Shown here one piece after another: positions 19,878-29,541 of a stretch of 62,639 nucleotides of DNA (position 1 is the first letter of the stretch; each line of letters starts with the position of its first letter). A model generated the notes under the pieces. The model was given only the letters and a program-made list of their open reading frames with translations. It was not told the origin of the DNA and searched no databases. Source of the DNA: Erysipelotrichaceae bacterium (GTDB lineage Bacteria > Bacillota_I > Bacilli_A > Erysipelotrichales > Erysipelotrichaceae). Location: positions 1-62,639 of the forward strand of contig JAFRQF010000009.1 in NCBI GenBank assembly GCA_017428765.1. Reading direction: 5' to 3'. Position numbers and translations under genes: made by a program.

Positions 19878-20894
19878 ATGAACAATAAAAAAAGCGTCTC
19901 GATCATCGATATCGCAAAACTCGCCGGCGTATCTACGGCGACCGTTTCCCATGTCATCAACAAGACCGGACGCTATTCCAAGGAGACCGAAGAAAAAGTA
20001 AAGGAAGCGATCGAAAGATACGGTTATGTCTCCAACAACGCCGCCAGATCCTTAAAGTCTTCTTCTTCCCATACGGTAGGGCTCATACTGCCCAATATCA
20101 ACAACGACTTTTTCTCCAGCATCGCCGTCTCCATCGAGCAGTATTTCGATGAAAACAACTATGCCCTGTTCATATGCAACACCGACAACGATCCGCAAAA
20201 GGAAAGAAGATACTTCCACCGTCTCGACTCGATGCGGGCAGACGGGATCATCGTGATCTCCTGCCAGAACATGCTGGAATCAGGCCTCTCCACCAGGAAC
20301 GTGCCGATCGTGCTTTTGGACAGGACGCCGATCAACAACATGGATCTGCCGATCGTTGCCTCCGATGCCAGAAAAGGCATCTATGACGCCACCGAAACGC
20401 TGATCAAAAAAGGCTGTCAGAACATCATCTTCATCTCTTCCTACCTGGCGACCTATGTCGTATCCAACAGAAAGGACGGCTATGTCGAGGCGATGAACCG
20501 CTATGGCTTTCCTGCCTCCAGGCAGCACATCATACAGCTGGATAAAGGGTCCTCTTTGATCAATGCCGAAACCTCGATCGTCGACTACATCAAAAAAGGA
20601 AACAAAGTCGACGGCATCATCTGTACCTCCGACAACCAGGCGATCGGTGCCATGGCAGGACTCAAACGGCTGGATCTGAAAGTCCCGGAAGATGTCAAAG
20701 TCTTCGGTTTCGATAACCAGCTGCAATCCCGCATCTGTACACCGACTTTATCCACCATCGAACGTGATCCGACTGCCTTAGGAAAACGCTCTGCCGAGCT
20801 CTTGATGTCTTTGATCAGAAACAAAAAAGAGGATCTTCCATCCAGGACCATCCTCAACTGCCGGCTCATCGAAAGGCATTCCACTGCAAACTGA
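19878..20894 (+). CDS. LacI-family transcriptional repressor
   Basis: Full-length regulator of about 338 residues. The N-terminal HTH (SIIDIAKLAGVSTATVSHVIN) and hinge are followed by a periplasmic-binding-like effector domain containing VGLILPNINNDFFSSIA and VKVFGFDNQ. It is divergent from the PTS operon, with two LacI-type palindromes between them, so it most likely represses that operon and itself. The ATG at 19878 was chosen because an upstream in-frame ATG lies inside the -10 box. Its effector domain is clearly related to the HTH-less protein at the end of the operon. Confidence 0.94.
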   Translation: MNNKKSVSIIDIAKLAGVSTATVSHVINKTGRYSKETEEKVKEAIERYGYVSNNAARSLKSSSSHTVGLILPNINNDFFSSIAVSIEQYFDENNYALFICNTDNDPQKERRYFHRLDSMRADGIIVISCQNMLESGLSTRNVPIVLLDRTPINNMDLPIVASDARKGIYDATETLIKKGCQNIIFISSYLATYVVSNRKDGYVEAMNRYGFPASRQHIIQLDKGSSLINAETSIVDYIKKGNKVDGIICTSDNQAIGAMAGLKRLDLKVPEDVKVFGFDNQLQSRICTPTLSTIERDPTALGKRSAELLMSLIRNKKEDLPSRTILNCRLIERHSTAN

Positions 20895-20934
20895 CATCCG
20901 CAAGAATGTTTTTTTATATGAAAAGGCCTTCACT

Positions 20935-21861
20935 TCAGCAAAGACCCTTCTCACATTTCTTTACAAAATCTTCCATCTCTTTCCGATATCTTTCCCTGTC
21001 GACAAAGACGGATCTGGCGTGGTCCGCCCCTTCATACAGGTGGATCTCAGACTTCTTATTCTTACAGACCTTGAACATCGCTTCACTGTGTTCGTGCCTG
21101 ATCAGTCCGTCGGATGTGCCATGCATGAAACAGACCGGCACATCGCTGTTCTCCACCGCCTTGATCGGACTGGTATTTTTTATGTCATAACCATACTTAT
21201 GCTTGGCGATCAAAGCTACCCACGGCAGGATCAATACCGGCGGCAGATGGACGTTTTTGATCGTGAATTCCTCATACAGCTTATAGGAATCCGAAAACGG
21301 ACAGTCCGCAACGACGAACACAGGCTTTATATACTGCAGCGACAGCAAGCTTGTCGCCGCTCCCATCGACTCGCCATGCAAGCCGATCCTGCAGTCATCT
21401 TTGAAGACTTTCTTTGTATAGGCATAAACTTCCTTCAGATCCTTGGCCTCTTCCTGACCCAATGTGGAGATCTTTCCTGTGGATCTTCCGAAGTATCTTT
21501 CATCATAGAGCACGACATTGTATCCCATATCCATGAACATATCCGCATACTTGATCGAACAGTAACGGTTCACCTTCTGGCCATGACAGACGATGACGGC
21601 TTTGTTTTCTTTTGCCTTGGGATTGCGTATGATCTCGCCGGAGATCCTCACACCGTTGCACGGAAGCTCAAACGCCTCTCTGTTCCAGTCGTTTTCATAT
21701 TTCCGGATCGCATCTGCAAAACCGTTTTCGATCTCTGCGCTGCGGCAGTCTTCATAGGAATAGCGTATCGGCCTTGTGATCAGTTTCAGACACATGAAAA
21801 CGATGTAAGAGATGACCGCAGCATACAGCAAGACAAGGATAAGCAGAAAGATCTTCATCAT
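20935..21861 (-). CDS. Membrane-anchored alpha/beta hydrolase
   Basis: A 308-residue serine hydrolase with one N-terminal transmembrane helix (residues 3-27) and an alpha/beta-hydrolase domain. The nucleophile Ser is in GLHGESMGAA (about 160), the acid in HGTSDGLI and the catalytic His in GADHARS near the end. It is similar to the BEM46/YqkD-type extracellular hydrolases; substrate unknown. Its start overlaps the end of the upstream MFS gene (ATGA), so the two are translationally coupled. Confidence 0.88.
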   Translation of the reverse strand: MMKIFLLILVLLYAAVISYIVFMCLKLITRPIRYSYEDCRSAEIENGFADAIRKYENDWNREAFELPCNGVRISGEIIRNPKAKENKAVIVCHGQKVNRYCSIKYADMFMDMGYNVVLYDERYFGRSTGKISTLGQEEAKDLKEVYAYTKKVFKDDCRIGLHGESMGAATSLLSLQYIKPVFVVADCPFSDSYKLYEEFTIKNVHLPPVLILPWVALIAKHKYGYDIKNTSPIKAVENSDVPVCFMHGTSDGLIRHEHSEAMFKVCKNKKSEIHLYEGADHARSVFVDRERYRKEMEDFVKKCEKGLC

Positions 21862-23186
21862 CTGTCCTTTCGCGAATACTTAGCCGCAAAGAATAACGGA
21901 ATGAATGTCAGTAAGATCAACCCCGTTGACACCAGAAACAGGACATGGGTCGGCAAATACGCCGTCAGTCCGTTGGCATCAAGGATCTCACCGTTGTTCT
22001 TGATGATCGGATTGGCGATGAACGGGGAAACGATCCAGGGGATCAGAACGAAGAAGATGATACGGAAGCCTTCAAACTGTCCCTTGGATTCTTCTGGGAA
22101 AAGCCCCTTCATCCATACCGATGTCACCTGCATGAACATGATATAGCCGCAGCCAAAGAAGAACAAGCCGACCAGCAAAGGCCAGTTTAAGATCGTCGAA
22201 GGATCGATGTATTCCGGTCTTCCGAAAAGTCCCAGGATGCCTACACCGATGATGCTTAATACGATCGCGATCGATGCGGCCAGAACGAACCTGTTTTTAT
22301 TCAATAACTTCGATGCCGGAATGACCGAAAACATACCTAATATCAAAGCTACACCCTGGATGATGCCGATCGCATCGGCACTGAAACCAAGATAATAGAT
22401 CATATAGTTTCCCACATGGGGATAGTAGACGTTGAACGCGATGAAATAGACCGTCAGTACCAGAAAGACCCAGACCAGTTCCTTGTGTTCCATCAGGGCA
22501 CCGAAATCAAAGGCACTCAGCAACTGCTTCATGAAACTTCCCTGTTTGTTGGGTCTTAGACCTTTGACATCCTTCACCAGGAACAGCGACAGGATACCGA
22601 AGAGGATCGCCAGTCCGCCGAAAACAATGAACAGACGCATGTAGTTGTCATTGCTTCCGATCAGGATGCCGCCTAAGATCGTACCGATGATGGTGCCGAT
22701 GACCGGCTGGGTAGCCAGAGCCGCTCCGATGCCGCCCTTGTTTTCATCATTCATCGAATCGTTGAGCCAGGCATTGAAGCTCGCGTCATTGCCCATCGAA
22801 CCAAAGAAAGACATCAGCGCATCCGCCAATACGACAGCCGTTCCTGCGACCAGGATGACCTGGCTTGAAGCGGAAGGCTGACCTTTGGTGATGAACTCCG
22901 TCGTACCGAATAAGATCGTAAAGATGCCCCACAGGATATAACCGATGGCCATGAAAGGCTTGCGCTTGCCCATACGGTCAGACATCGTGCCAAACAGAAA
23001 CGTCGATATCGTTGTAGCGATCGCACTTACCGCGACCATCCAGGAAATGATCGTCGGATCCTTGGCGATCTTGGCGTAGACGAAGGTATTGAACCACTGG
23101 TTCTCGATGTTCCAGCACAGCTGTCCGATGATGCCAAGACCCCATACCAGAAGCCAGAAACGAAATTTCGATCCATTATTTTTCAT
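21858..23186 (-). CDS. MFS transporter
   Basis: Twelve-helix major facilitator protein of 442 residues, with the loop 2-3 motif FGTMSDRMGKRKP (MFS signature). It probably carries a sugar or related small molecule; the substrate is unknown. The ATG at 23186 was preferred over the one two codons upstream because GAGGGG then sits eight bases away. It is coupled by a four-base overlap to the membrane-anchored hydrolase. Confidence 0.88.
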   Translation of the reverse strand: MKNNGSKFRFWLLVWGLGIIGQLCWNIENQWFNTFVYAKIAKDPTIISWMVAVSAIATTISTFLFGTMSDRMGKRKPFMAIGYILWGIFTILFGTTEFITKGQPSASSQVILVAGTAVVLADALMSFFGSMGNDASFNAWLNDSMNDENKGGIGAALATQPVIGTIIGTILGGILIGSNDNYMRLFIVFGGLAILFGILSLFLVKDVKGLRPNKQGSFMKQLLSAFDFGALMEHKELVWVFLVLTVYFIAFNVYYPHVGNYMIYYLGFSADAIGIIQGVALILGMFSVIPASKLLNKNRFVLAASIAIVLSIIGVGILGLFGRPEYIDPSTILNWPLLVGLFFFGCGYIMFMQVTSVWMKGLFPEESKGQFEGFRIIFFVLIPWIVSPFIANPIIKNNGEILDANGLTAYLPTHVLFLVSTGLILLTFIPLFFAAKYSRKDR

Positions 23187-23242
23187 ATGCATTACCCCTC
23201 AACAACATTCTAGTAAGTACATAAAAACATTGTCAAAGAAAA

Positions 23243-23260
23243 AAGTTCCTAACGGAACTT
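23243..23260 (-). terminator. Terminator overlapping the stop of the 23.2-kb membrane gene
   Basis: Stem AAGTTCC / GGAACTT with a TTTTTTC tail (minus strand). The stop codon lies in the loop. Confidence 0.8.
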
Positions 23261-23851
23261 CACTGCATCGAAGATCATACGGCAGCCCAGAATCACGATG
23301 ATAAGAAATGCCCCGGCTCCCGAAAAAGCCTCCATGATCCGATTGAAATTCAGATCTGCACTGCCAAAAGTCCCCAGCATCATCCTTTGTAAGGAAAGGA
23401 TGGAACCGACGGCAGAAACGAATGAGATGTTTTTTACCATATAGAACAGCGGATCATCTTTCTTTGCGGACTTGAACAGATTGTAAACGGCGACACCCAT
23501 CAAAGAGAAGCTGTATGCCGCCTGGGCGATCGCCAGTATCATGTTGCGGATCGGATAGCGTCTCTCCTCAATACAAAGATAGGTCATGCCGGCAATGATA
23601 ACAGCCTCAAAGACCATCGCCAGTCCGATCTCAGTCATCGTCTTACGTGTTTCCTTCTTTCCTTTGTCGACCGCCAGAAAACGGATCGCTCCTTGTACCA
23701 GAAAAAACAAACCCAGGGTCAGATACCAATAGGAATGGATGATATAAGCAATGTACAGCTGCAATACGCCATAGAAAAGGTTGAAAGCTGCCGGAGGCCA
23801 CAAAAACAGACCGGGATATCTTTCTTTTAAGCCTTCAGTTATTCCGATCAT
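23249..23851 (-). CDS. Uncharacterised six-helix membrane protein
   Basis: A 200-residue hydrophobic protein starting MIGITEGLKERYPG, with about six transmembrane segments; no family was recognised. The start was placed at 23851 because everything upstream in frame lies over the end of the TMEM175-like gene and has an unnatural Arg/Ser-rich composition. It overlaps that gene by 17 bases and is probably cotranscribed with it. A terminator forms at its stop. Confidence 0.72.
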   Translation of the reverse strand: MIGITEGLKERYPGLFLWPPAAFNLFYGVLQLYIAYIIHSYWYLTLGLFFLVQGAIRFLAVDKGKKETRKTMTEIGLAMVFEAVIIAGMTYLCIEERRYPIRNMILAIAQAAYSFSLMGVAVYNLFKSAKKDDPLFYMVKNISFVSAVGSILSLQRMMLGTFGSADLNFNRIMEAFSGAGAFLIIVILGCRMIFDAVKFR

Positions 23852-24431
23852 GATTCTTTTCCAAACCCTCTTTGATGCGCAGATCCGGAACGATCCATGG
23901 CGCGACTGCCACGATGAGCAGCGGACAGGAGAGATGATGACCGCCCGGCACGAACGTGATGCCAAAAGAAATGATCTCCACCATGATCGTCCACCTCTCT
24001 TTTCGCGGTTCATCGATCAGATCCTTCAGGGCCGTATTTCCCTTGGACTGCATGACGGCTTTCTCCAGAAGATAGTAGCTGATCGCACCCAAGAGGTTGA
24101 CAAAGATATAGACCTGTACCGGTACTAAGGCAAAACCCGATCTGCCTACCCAGCCGGTCGTGACCGGGAAGAAAGACAGGATGAAAAGATAAAGAAGATT
24201 CGCCCACAGGATCTTGCCGTCAACGGTCCTTGCCACCTGTAAAAGATGATGGTGGTTGACCCAATTGGTGCCCACTAAAAGAAAACTCGTAAAATAGGAA
24301 GCCACTATCGGAAGTATCGATAAAAGATCGCCCCAGCCGTTGCCTTCCGGCAGGTCGATCAGTAAGACCGTGATCGTGATGATGATGGCGATGACGCCAT
24401 CGGAAAATGCTTCAAGTCTTCCTTTAGTCAT
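23835..24431 (-). CDS. TMEM175-family (DUF1211) membrane protein
   Basis: A 198-residue prokaryotic TMEM175-type potassium channel candidate. The diagnostic N-terminal helix with RLEAFSDGVIAIIITI (the FSDG motif) is present, with five further helices. The start was placed at MTKGRLEAFSDG; upstream in-frame sequence overlaps the MATE gene and is low-complexity out-of-frame coding. It forms an operon with the downstream six-helix protein. Confidence 0.88.
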   Translation of the reverse strand: MTKGRLEAFSDGVIAIIITITVLLIDLPEGNGWGDLLSILPIVASYFTSFLLVGTNWVNHHHLLQVARTVDGKILWANLLYLFILSFFPVTTGWVGRSGFALVPVQVYIFVNLLGAISYYLLEKAVMQSKGNTALKDLIDEPRKERWTIMVEIISFGITFVPGGHHLSCPLLIVAVAPWIVPDLRIKEGLEKNHDRNN

Positions 24432-24485
24432 ATCTTCTACAGTGTAACATTTCTTCCCTGTATTTACGTATCTTCCAAATAAAAA

Positions 24486-24503
24486 CCCGATCCTAAGATC
24501 AGG
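24486..24503 (-). terminator. Terminator of the MATE gene
   Basis: Stem CCTGATC / GATCGGG around a short loop, then TTTTTATTT on the minus strand. It overlaps the last codons. Confidence 0.75.
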
Positions 24504-25905
24504 CTGTTTGTGCTTCTTCCCTGCTGTCGATGAGGTATGCCACCCCGCTCTTGCCGTAGCCGTAGTTGTCGGCATTGCGGATGACGGCGATCGCCGCACA
24601 GCTGAAACCCAATGCTTCAGCCAACGGGAAACAATACCAGATGCCATATGGGCCAAAGACTCTTGGTAAGATGAAGGTCGTGGAAAGTCGGAAGACGAAG
24701 TTTCGCAAGATCGATAAGACCGTCGCCGTCTTTTGCGCGCCTAATGCCACGAACATCCTGTTGATCATGATGCAGCCGGCCGTAAAGATCGGCGCAAACA
24801 GTTCCACCGTCAGACCGTAATAGGTCAGATCATAGAAGGATTGGGTGAAAGTCTCCGGATTCATAAACAAGGAGATCAAAGGTCTCTTCAGCAGCTGGCC
24901 GATGATCATCATGCCGGTACAGCCGAAGAACCACACCTTCAGGTTATATGACAGTATCTTTTTCAACATCTTCGGTCTGCCGGCACCGTAGTTATAGGCA
25001 ATGATCGGACCGACCGTTGCCGCATAGCCGATGAATGCCGCATTCAGGATCTGGCGAAGATCATTGACGATCGATCTTGCCGCGATGCCATCCGTCCCCA
25101 GATAAAATAAAATAGTCCGATTCACGATCAGCATCGTAAACGCCATCGTTAAGGAATTGGTGACCTGCGCAAAGGCATAATGGAAGGATTCCAGGAAGGA
25201 TTGGATATAGGTATTGCCCGGCCTTACGAAGGAGATATCATTGTCCTGATTGCGGTAGAAGAAGACACCGACCAAAAAGGTTGCGAAGTGACCTAAGGAA
25301 GTTGCGATCGCCGCGCCGGAGACACCCATACCCATCAGAACGATGGTCACATAGTCGGTCACCACATTGATGATGCCCGAAAGGATCGAATTATATAAGC
25401 CCATCGAAGGCTTGCCGGCTGCCGAATAGAAAGCACCGAAGCTCATCGAAGCCAGCTTGAACGGCAAAGCGACGAAAGTGATCGCCACATAGACTTCCGT
25501 ATACTGGATGATCGTCCTTTCGGCACCCAGAAAGTGCAGGATCTGATCATCGAAGAGGATCATTACTGCCGCGATTAAAGAACCTAAGGCAAGTGCCACG
25601 ATGATGATCTCGGTAAAGATCCTGGAAGCTTCCTTTTTCTTTCCCCTGCCCATCTGCGTTGCGGCATAGGTCGAAGCGCCGATACCGAAGATCGTCGAGA
25701 TCGCAAAGGTCAGACCATCGATCGGTGCCAGTATCTTGATACCGGCCAAGGCATTCTGTCCGACAAAACGGGAAACGAAAAGCGCATCGTCCATAGTCTC
25801 ATAGATGCGCGTAAAAAGATTGGTCAGCAGACCAGGCATTGCGAATCGTAATAACGACCACAAAGTAAAATCCTGCCCTATTTTAGAATCTCTTTCGTTT
25901 GCCAT
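24499..25905 (-). CDS. MATE-family multidrug/metabolite efflux transporter
   Basis: A 468-residue polytopic protein of the MatE superfamily with twelve helices in two repeats. LFTRIYETMDDALFVSRFVG and GIGASTYAATQMGRGKK-type motifs mark it as the NorM/DinF-like bacterial class. It probably exports cationic drugs or metabolites by Na+/H+ antiport. It is monocistronic. A TTGACA box and an upstream 28-bp inverted repeat suggest a dedicated regulator. Confidence 0.92.
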   Translation of the reverse strand: MANERDSKIGQDFTLWSLLRFAMPGLLTNLFTRIYETMDDALFVSRFVGQNALAGIKILAPIDGLTFAISTIFGIGASTYAATQMGRGKKKEASRIFTEIIIVALALGSLIAAVMILFDDQILHFLGAERTIIQYTEVYVAITFVALPFKLASMSFGAFYSAAGKPSMGLYNSILSGIINVVTDYVTIVLMGMGVSGAAIATSLGHFATFLVGVFFYRNQDNDISFVRPGNTYIQSFLESFHYAFAQVTNSLTMAFTMLIVNRTILFYLGTDGIAARSIVNDLRQILNAAFIGYAATVGPIIAYNYGAGRPKMLKKILSYNLKVWFFGCTGMMIIGQLLKRPLISLFMNPETFTQSFYDLTYYGLTVELFAPIFTAGCIMINRMFVALGAQKTATVLSILRNFVFRLSTTFILPRVFGPYGIWYCFPLAEALGFSCAAIAVIRNADNYGYGKSGVAYLIDSREEAQTA

Positions 25906-25958
25906 ACGTTATATTTTACTCAAAAAAGGGCATATTTTAAAAGGATTTTACATTTCCA

Positions 25959-26004
25959 TGTCAAATTGTTATAGAAGTCAAACATATACCATCATATGTC
26001 TGAC
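25959..26004 (-). promoter_or_regulatory. Promoter -35 and inverted-repeat site upstream of the MATE gene
   Basis: TTGACA (minus strand, 25959-25964). Upstream of it is GTCAAACATAT-N6-ATATGTCTGAC at 25977-26004, an 11-bp inverted repeat with one mismatch. Its position fits an activator or repressor site for the efflux pump; the regulator is not in the window. Confidence 0.5.
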
Positions 26005-26032
26005 AGAAACCTTACAAAATTCTGTTTTTATA

Positions 26033-27943
26033 TCACTTTTCGATCAGTCCGAGCTTCTCATAGAGATCCAGCAATATGAGGACTGCTTCCCTGACATCTT
26101 TTCTGCGGATCAAAGAAGCCTTGCGTACGATCTGAGCGACTGTATTTCTGCCATCGATCAGATTGGTGACAAGATCCTGTACACCCATCATCGCAAACGG
26201 ATCTTTCTTTGTCTTTTCCTGGTATGCATCGATGACTTCGCCATATCCCAAAGCCCGATAGTCCGAAAACTGCTGGACAGGTCCGATGAACTTTCTGCTA
26301 TAGATGTCGTTCAGGCTTCCATCGAGCGGATAGTCATCCTTCAGATCATAGAGATCGATGAAGTTATCGAAGATCTTTTCGACATGTTTCTTCTGCTTTG
26401 TAACATCATATCCTGAAACGAGCTTATCGGCACTTTCAACGCAGGAAAGATAATAGTCTTTCAGAAGATGGACCAGGGATCCGAACATCGTCCTGTCGAT
26501 CTTTTCATCAAGATATTCTTTGACATAACGGCCCACATCTTCAATGATGACCTCATCCTGTTTGGCAAATAGATACGGGAGATCTTCTTTGTTTATCGTT
26601 GCCAGAGAGTAGGCAAAATTGATCGCCGTCAGACAGGAAAATTTCAGGACTGCCGGATCGATGACATCGAGCGTATCGGTCGCCGTATGGTAGTTGAGAT
26701 CCGGCCATTGGCCTAACATACAACAAGGGATATTCACCGTCGGATCACAATAGACCGTATGGTCGCTGCCGCCGGAATGCGGCTCGACCCTGTGATTGGT
26801 CAAAGCGACCGGATCGCCGGACAAGGAAGAGGCTTCTTTGGATGCCTCATCCATCGCGATCATGCATAATTCATTGTTCAAAGCCGGTGTCTGGTAAGGC
26901 GTCCTGGTCAGGGTGATCGGACCGTAGAAACGCGTCTGCTTTCCGCCAACCATGTCCAGATTCATGGCACCCAGTCCTTTTTCATAATCCTTATGATCGC
27001 TCAGATAAGCGAAGGTTCCGGTAAATTCCGGGATCAGCGTCAGCTTGATCGTATGATCGGGCTTTTCGATCTTGCCCTGCTTGATGAGCTTGTTGATGAC
27101 ATTCATCGCTTCGATCGTGGCAGAAACGCCTGAGGCATTGTCGTTGCAGGAAGATTTCGGATGACAAAGATGGGCGGAAAGATAGACCGTCCTGTCATCC
27201 TTTCCTTCGATCGTGACTTCCACGATCTCGATGTGCCCGTTATAGAAGGAGGAATCGATGTAAGGTCTCACTTTGAGATACGACCCTTCTTTTTCTTTCT
27301 TTTCTCTGCACAGTTTTTCCAGCATATCGCCTGTCTTCGGTGATAAGACGAAGCCTCTTTGTTCGCCCTCGCCTTCGACGTGGGTCGGCCAGTAGGATGT
27401 ATACGTCAGAGAATCATAGAGATCGGAACGTTTCCGGTTCTTCGTTTCCATGATGAAATCGGTCACGACGCCTAAGGCGCCCTTTTCATAGACCCAGCCG
27501 TACTGACGGATATGTCCGCGAATGAAGACGAACTTGTCTTTCAGATCGATGTCCTTGCACGATCCTTCATCCGCTCCTTTTTCCAGCATCACCAGATCCA
27601 CCGGATCGTTCCTTCTGTCGATCGGACAGGACTTCTGTATGACAGAGATCGGCTCTGCCGAAAAGTCGGCCAGACAGATATCCGGATCGACCAGTTCCAG
27701 GGTAGCTTCTTTGATCGACCATTCCTTGAACATCTTGGATTGCAGATACCAGACATCCGGATCAGCCTCATAGGACAGGATCTTCGCATCAAGGCCATAC
27801 TTCTCACAGATCCCTAAGACATGGTTCGCAGCTTCCCGATACATCGGTGAAGCCTGGATGCGGTGAAAGGATGAGACTTCCTTGACCACATTCAAAAGCC
27901 GTTTTTCGGATACGTTTTCTCTGAAGAGCGCCGCTTCTTTCAT
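26033..27943 (-). CDS. M28-like zinc aminopeptidase (DUF4910-type)
   Basis: A 636-residue cytoplasmic metallopeptidase-like protein. The zinc-site pattern of M28/DUF4910 enzymes is present: SAHLCHPKSSCNDNASG (about residues 250-266), IPEFTGT, HSGGSDHTVY and YHTATDT. A PA-like insert occupies the first third, and a C-terminal winged-helix-like segment follows (about 540-636). Related proteins act on peptides or peptide-decorated natural products; the substrate is unknown. The start at 27943 has GGGAGG eight bases upstream. Confidence 0.85.
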   Translation of the reverse strand: MKEAALFRENVSEKRLLNVVKEVSSFHRIQASPMYREAANHVLGICEKYGLDAKILSYEADPDVWYLQSKMFKEWSIKEATLELVDPDICLADFSAEPISVIQKSCPIDRRNDPVDLVMLEKGADEGSCKDIDLKDKFVFIRGHIRQYGWVYEKGALGVVTDFIMETKNRKRSDLYDSLTYTSYWPTHVEGEGEQRGFVLSPKTGDMLEKLCREKKEKEGSYLKVRPYIDSSFYNGHIEIVEVTIEGKDDRTVYLSAHLCHPKSSCNDNASGVSATIEAMNVINKLIKQGKIEKPDHTIKLTLIPEFTGTFAYLSDHKDYEKGLGAMNLDMVGGKQTRFYGPITLTRTPYQTPALNNELCMIAMDEASKEASSLSGDPVALTNHRVEPHSGGSDHTVYCDPTVNIPCCMLGQWPDLNYHTATDTLDVIDPAVLKFSCLTAINFAYSLATINKEDLPYLFAKQDEVIIEDVGRYVKEYLDEKIDRTMFGSLVHLLKDYYLSCVESADKLVSGYDVTKQKKHVEKIFDNFIDLYDLKDDYPLDGSLNDIYSRKFIGPVQQFSDYRALGYGEVIDAYQEKTKKDPFAMMGVQDLVTNLIDGRNTVAQIVRKASLIRRKDVREAVLILLDLYEKLGLIEK

Positions 27944-28081
27944 ACTTTTTCCTCCCGTTATCAGATGATGCATTCATGCGTATAAAAACCGCACATTTGT
28001 CAGCCTCTATTATATCTCAAACAAAGAAAAACACGGCCTTCGTACTTTTGACCGCGTTCATATCTATATATTATTTTTCTT

Positions 28082-28492
28082 TCAGTTTCCTCGGAAATAA
28101 TGATTGACCGGATAGCCGTTGCATGTATCCGAAAGACCGATCGCTTTATAGAAAGCATTGGAAACTTCATCATCCTCATCGGTGATCAGCACGAACTGCC
28201 GCACTTTCTCATAGCGCTTGAGAACTTCTTCCATCAGCCTTCTTCCGATCCCCTGTCTTTGATGATCCGGCAGAACGATAAGATCCTGTACGTATACTAT
28301 ATATTCATCATCCCCTACACATCTTACAAAACCGACGAGCTTTCCTTCATCAAAAGCTCCCAAGACATACAGTGACTTTTCAAAAGCCTTTTTCAGTCTT
28401 TCCTTGTCGTTCAGATACGACTCCCACTCATTGGCTTCATAGATCGCATAGATTTCATCGATCTTTTCTGAACCGAATTCTTTATACTCCAT
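28082..28492 (-). CDS. GNAT-family N-acetyltransferase
   Basis: A 136-residue acetyl-CoA-dependent acyltransferase. Motif A (QDLIVLPDHQRQGIGRRLM, about residues 68-86) is the CoA pyrophosphate-binding loop, and FYKAIG marks the C-terminal motif B. The substrate cannot be inferred. It is the last gene of a run of small minus-strand genes (28.1-30.4 kb) with short gaps. Confidence 0.9.
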   Translation of the reverse strand: MEYKEFGSEKIDEIYAIYEANEWESYLNDKERLKKAFEKSLYVLGAFDEGKLVGFVRCVGDDEYIVYVQDLIVLPDHQRQGIGRRLMEEVLKRYEKVRQFVLITDEDDEVSNAFYKAIGLSDTCNGYPVNHYFRGN

Positions 28493-28501
28493 CGTTCTTC
28501 C

Positions 28502-28927
28502 TTAAGACTTCAATGCCCGATAGACATTCATCAGCACCATCGCAAAACCCGATACTTCAGCGGAGCTCATCACTTTCTTCTCATAGATCCTGCCGTTGTC
28601 ATGTAAGAAATCATAGAGGGAAGAGATGACAAGATCTCTCTCGTTCTCCCATATGGAAAAGGAACGGCTTATGATCTCGTATTGGCGGTAAGAGAGCGGA
28701 CGCATCAGCTCCGTTTTGATCTCTTCCGAGACATCTTCAAGATCCTTTGCCCCGTTGACAGCGATGTCTTTGGCATAGTACTGAAAGATCTTGAACAAAG
28801 GATCGAAACTATCGATCAGAAAACGATGCATCTTAGGATGATCCTTTTCTTCGATATCAAGAAAAGATCCAAGCTCTTCAAACTTTTTCATAAACGCATC
28901 ATCATAATAAACGATCTTATCCGGCAT
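28502..28927 (-). CDS. Conserved hypothetical alpha-helical protein
   Basis: 141 residues, no signal peptide or membrane helix, mostly helical and charged; not recognised. The start at 28927 has AAGGAG seven to eight bases upstream; longer in-frame sequence begins before the ribosome binding site. Nine bases separate it from the GNAT gene, so the two are probably one transcript. Confidence 0.65.
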   Translation of the reverse strand: MPDKIVYYDDAFMKKFEELGSFLDIEEKDHPKMHRFLIDSFDPLFKIFQYYAKDIAVNGAKDLEDVSEEIKTELMRPLSYRQYEIISRSFSIWENERDLVISSLYDFLHDNGRIYEKKVMSSAEVSGFAMVLMNVYRALKS

Positions 28928-28957
28928 CTTCTTTCTCCTTTCGATCTGCATTTCCTA

Positions 28958-29503
28958 TCAAAGCGAAACATCCTTGAGATCTCTGATCTTCACCGCCGGC
29001 ACACCGGCGACGATGGAATCGTCTTCAACGTCCTTTGTGACGACCGCACCCGCCGCAACGACGACATTGTTTCCGATCTTCACACCGGGCAGGATCACCG
29101 CGTTGGCACCGATCCAGACGTCATTGCCGATCTCGATGGGACTCGCATAACCTAAAGAATCCCTACGCATCTTCAGATCCAGAGGATGATTGGAAGTCGT
29201 GATCACGACGTTTGGCGCCAGAAGGATATGATCGCCGATCTTTACCTTTCCTCTGTCCATGATGGTGACATTATAGTTGATGAAGGCGTGTTTGCCGATC
29301 GTGATGTTTTTTCCGTTATCACAATGAAAACCCGGATAGATCGTGCAATCTTCTCCGACTTCAAAGAACAGTTCCTCGATCAGCTTGCGGCGTTCTTCTT
29401 TCTGCGTGATCGATAAACTGTTCAGCTTTTCACATAACAAAACGGCACGTTCCTTTTCTTTTGCGGTCTTCGGATCTTTCATATCATAGATCGTTCCGTT
29501 CAT
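28958..29503 (-). CDS. Hexapeptide-repeat sugar O-acetyltransferase (maltose/galactoside type)
   Basis: 181 residues. An N-terminal Mac domain (about 1-55) is followed by left-handed beta-helix repeats with the LacA/Maa pattern GDHILLAPNVVITTSNHP (catalytic His), IGNDVWIGANAVILPGV and GAVVTKDVEDDSIVAGVPA. It transfers acetyl from acetyl-CoA to a sugar hydroxyl. The start at 29503 has GGAAGGG upstream; the upstream in-frame extension overlaps the next gene and is discarded. Confidence 0.93.
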   Translation of the reverse strand: MNGTIYDMKDPKTAKEKERAVLLCEKLNSLSITQKEERRKLIEELFFEVGEDCTIYPGFHCDNGKNITIGKHAFINYNVTIMDRGKVKIGDHILLAPNVVITTSNHPLDLKMRRDSLGYASPIEIGNDVWIGANAVILPGVKIGNNVVVAAGAVVTKDVEDDSIVAGVPAVKIRDLKDVSL

Positions 29504-29541
29504 AGTTTCCCTTCCTGATGCCTTCTTTCGATAAGCTTTTT

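Noticed and set aside
23852..24013. N-terminal extension of the 23.2-kb membrane protein
   Set aside because: It is Arg/Ser-rich, overlaps the TMEM175-like coding sequence in another frame and is not needed for the membrane domain.
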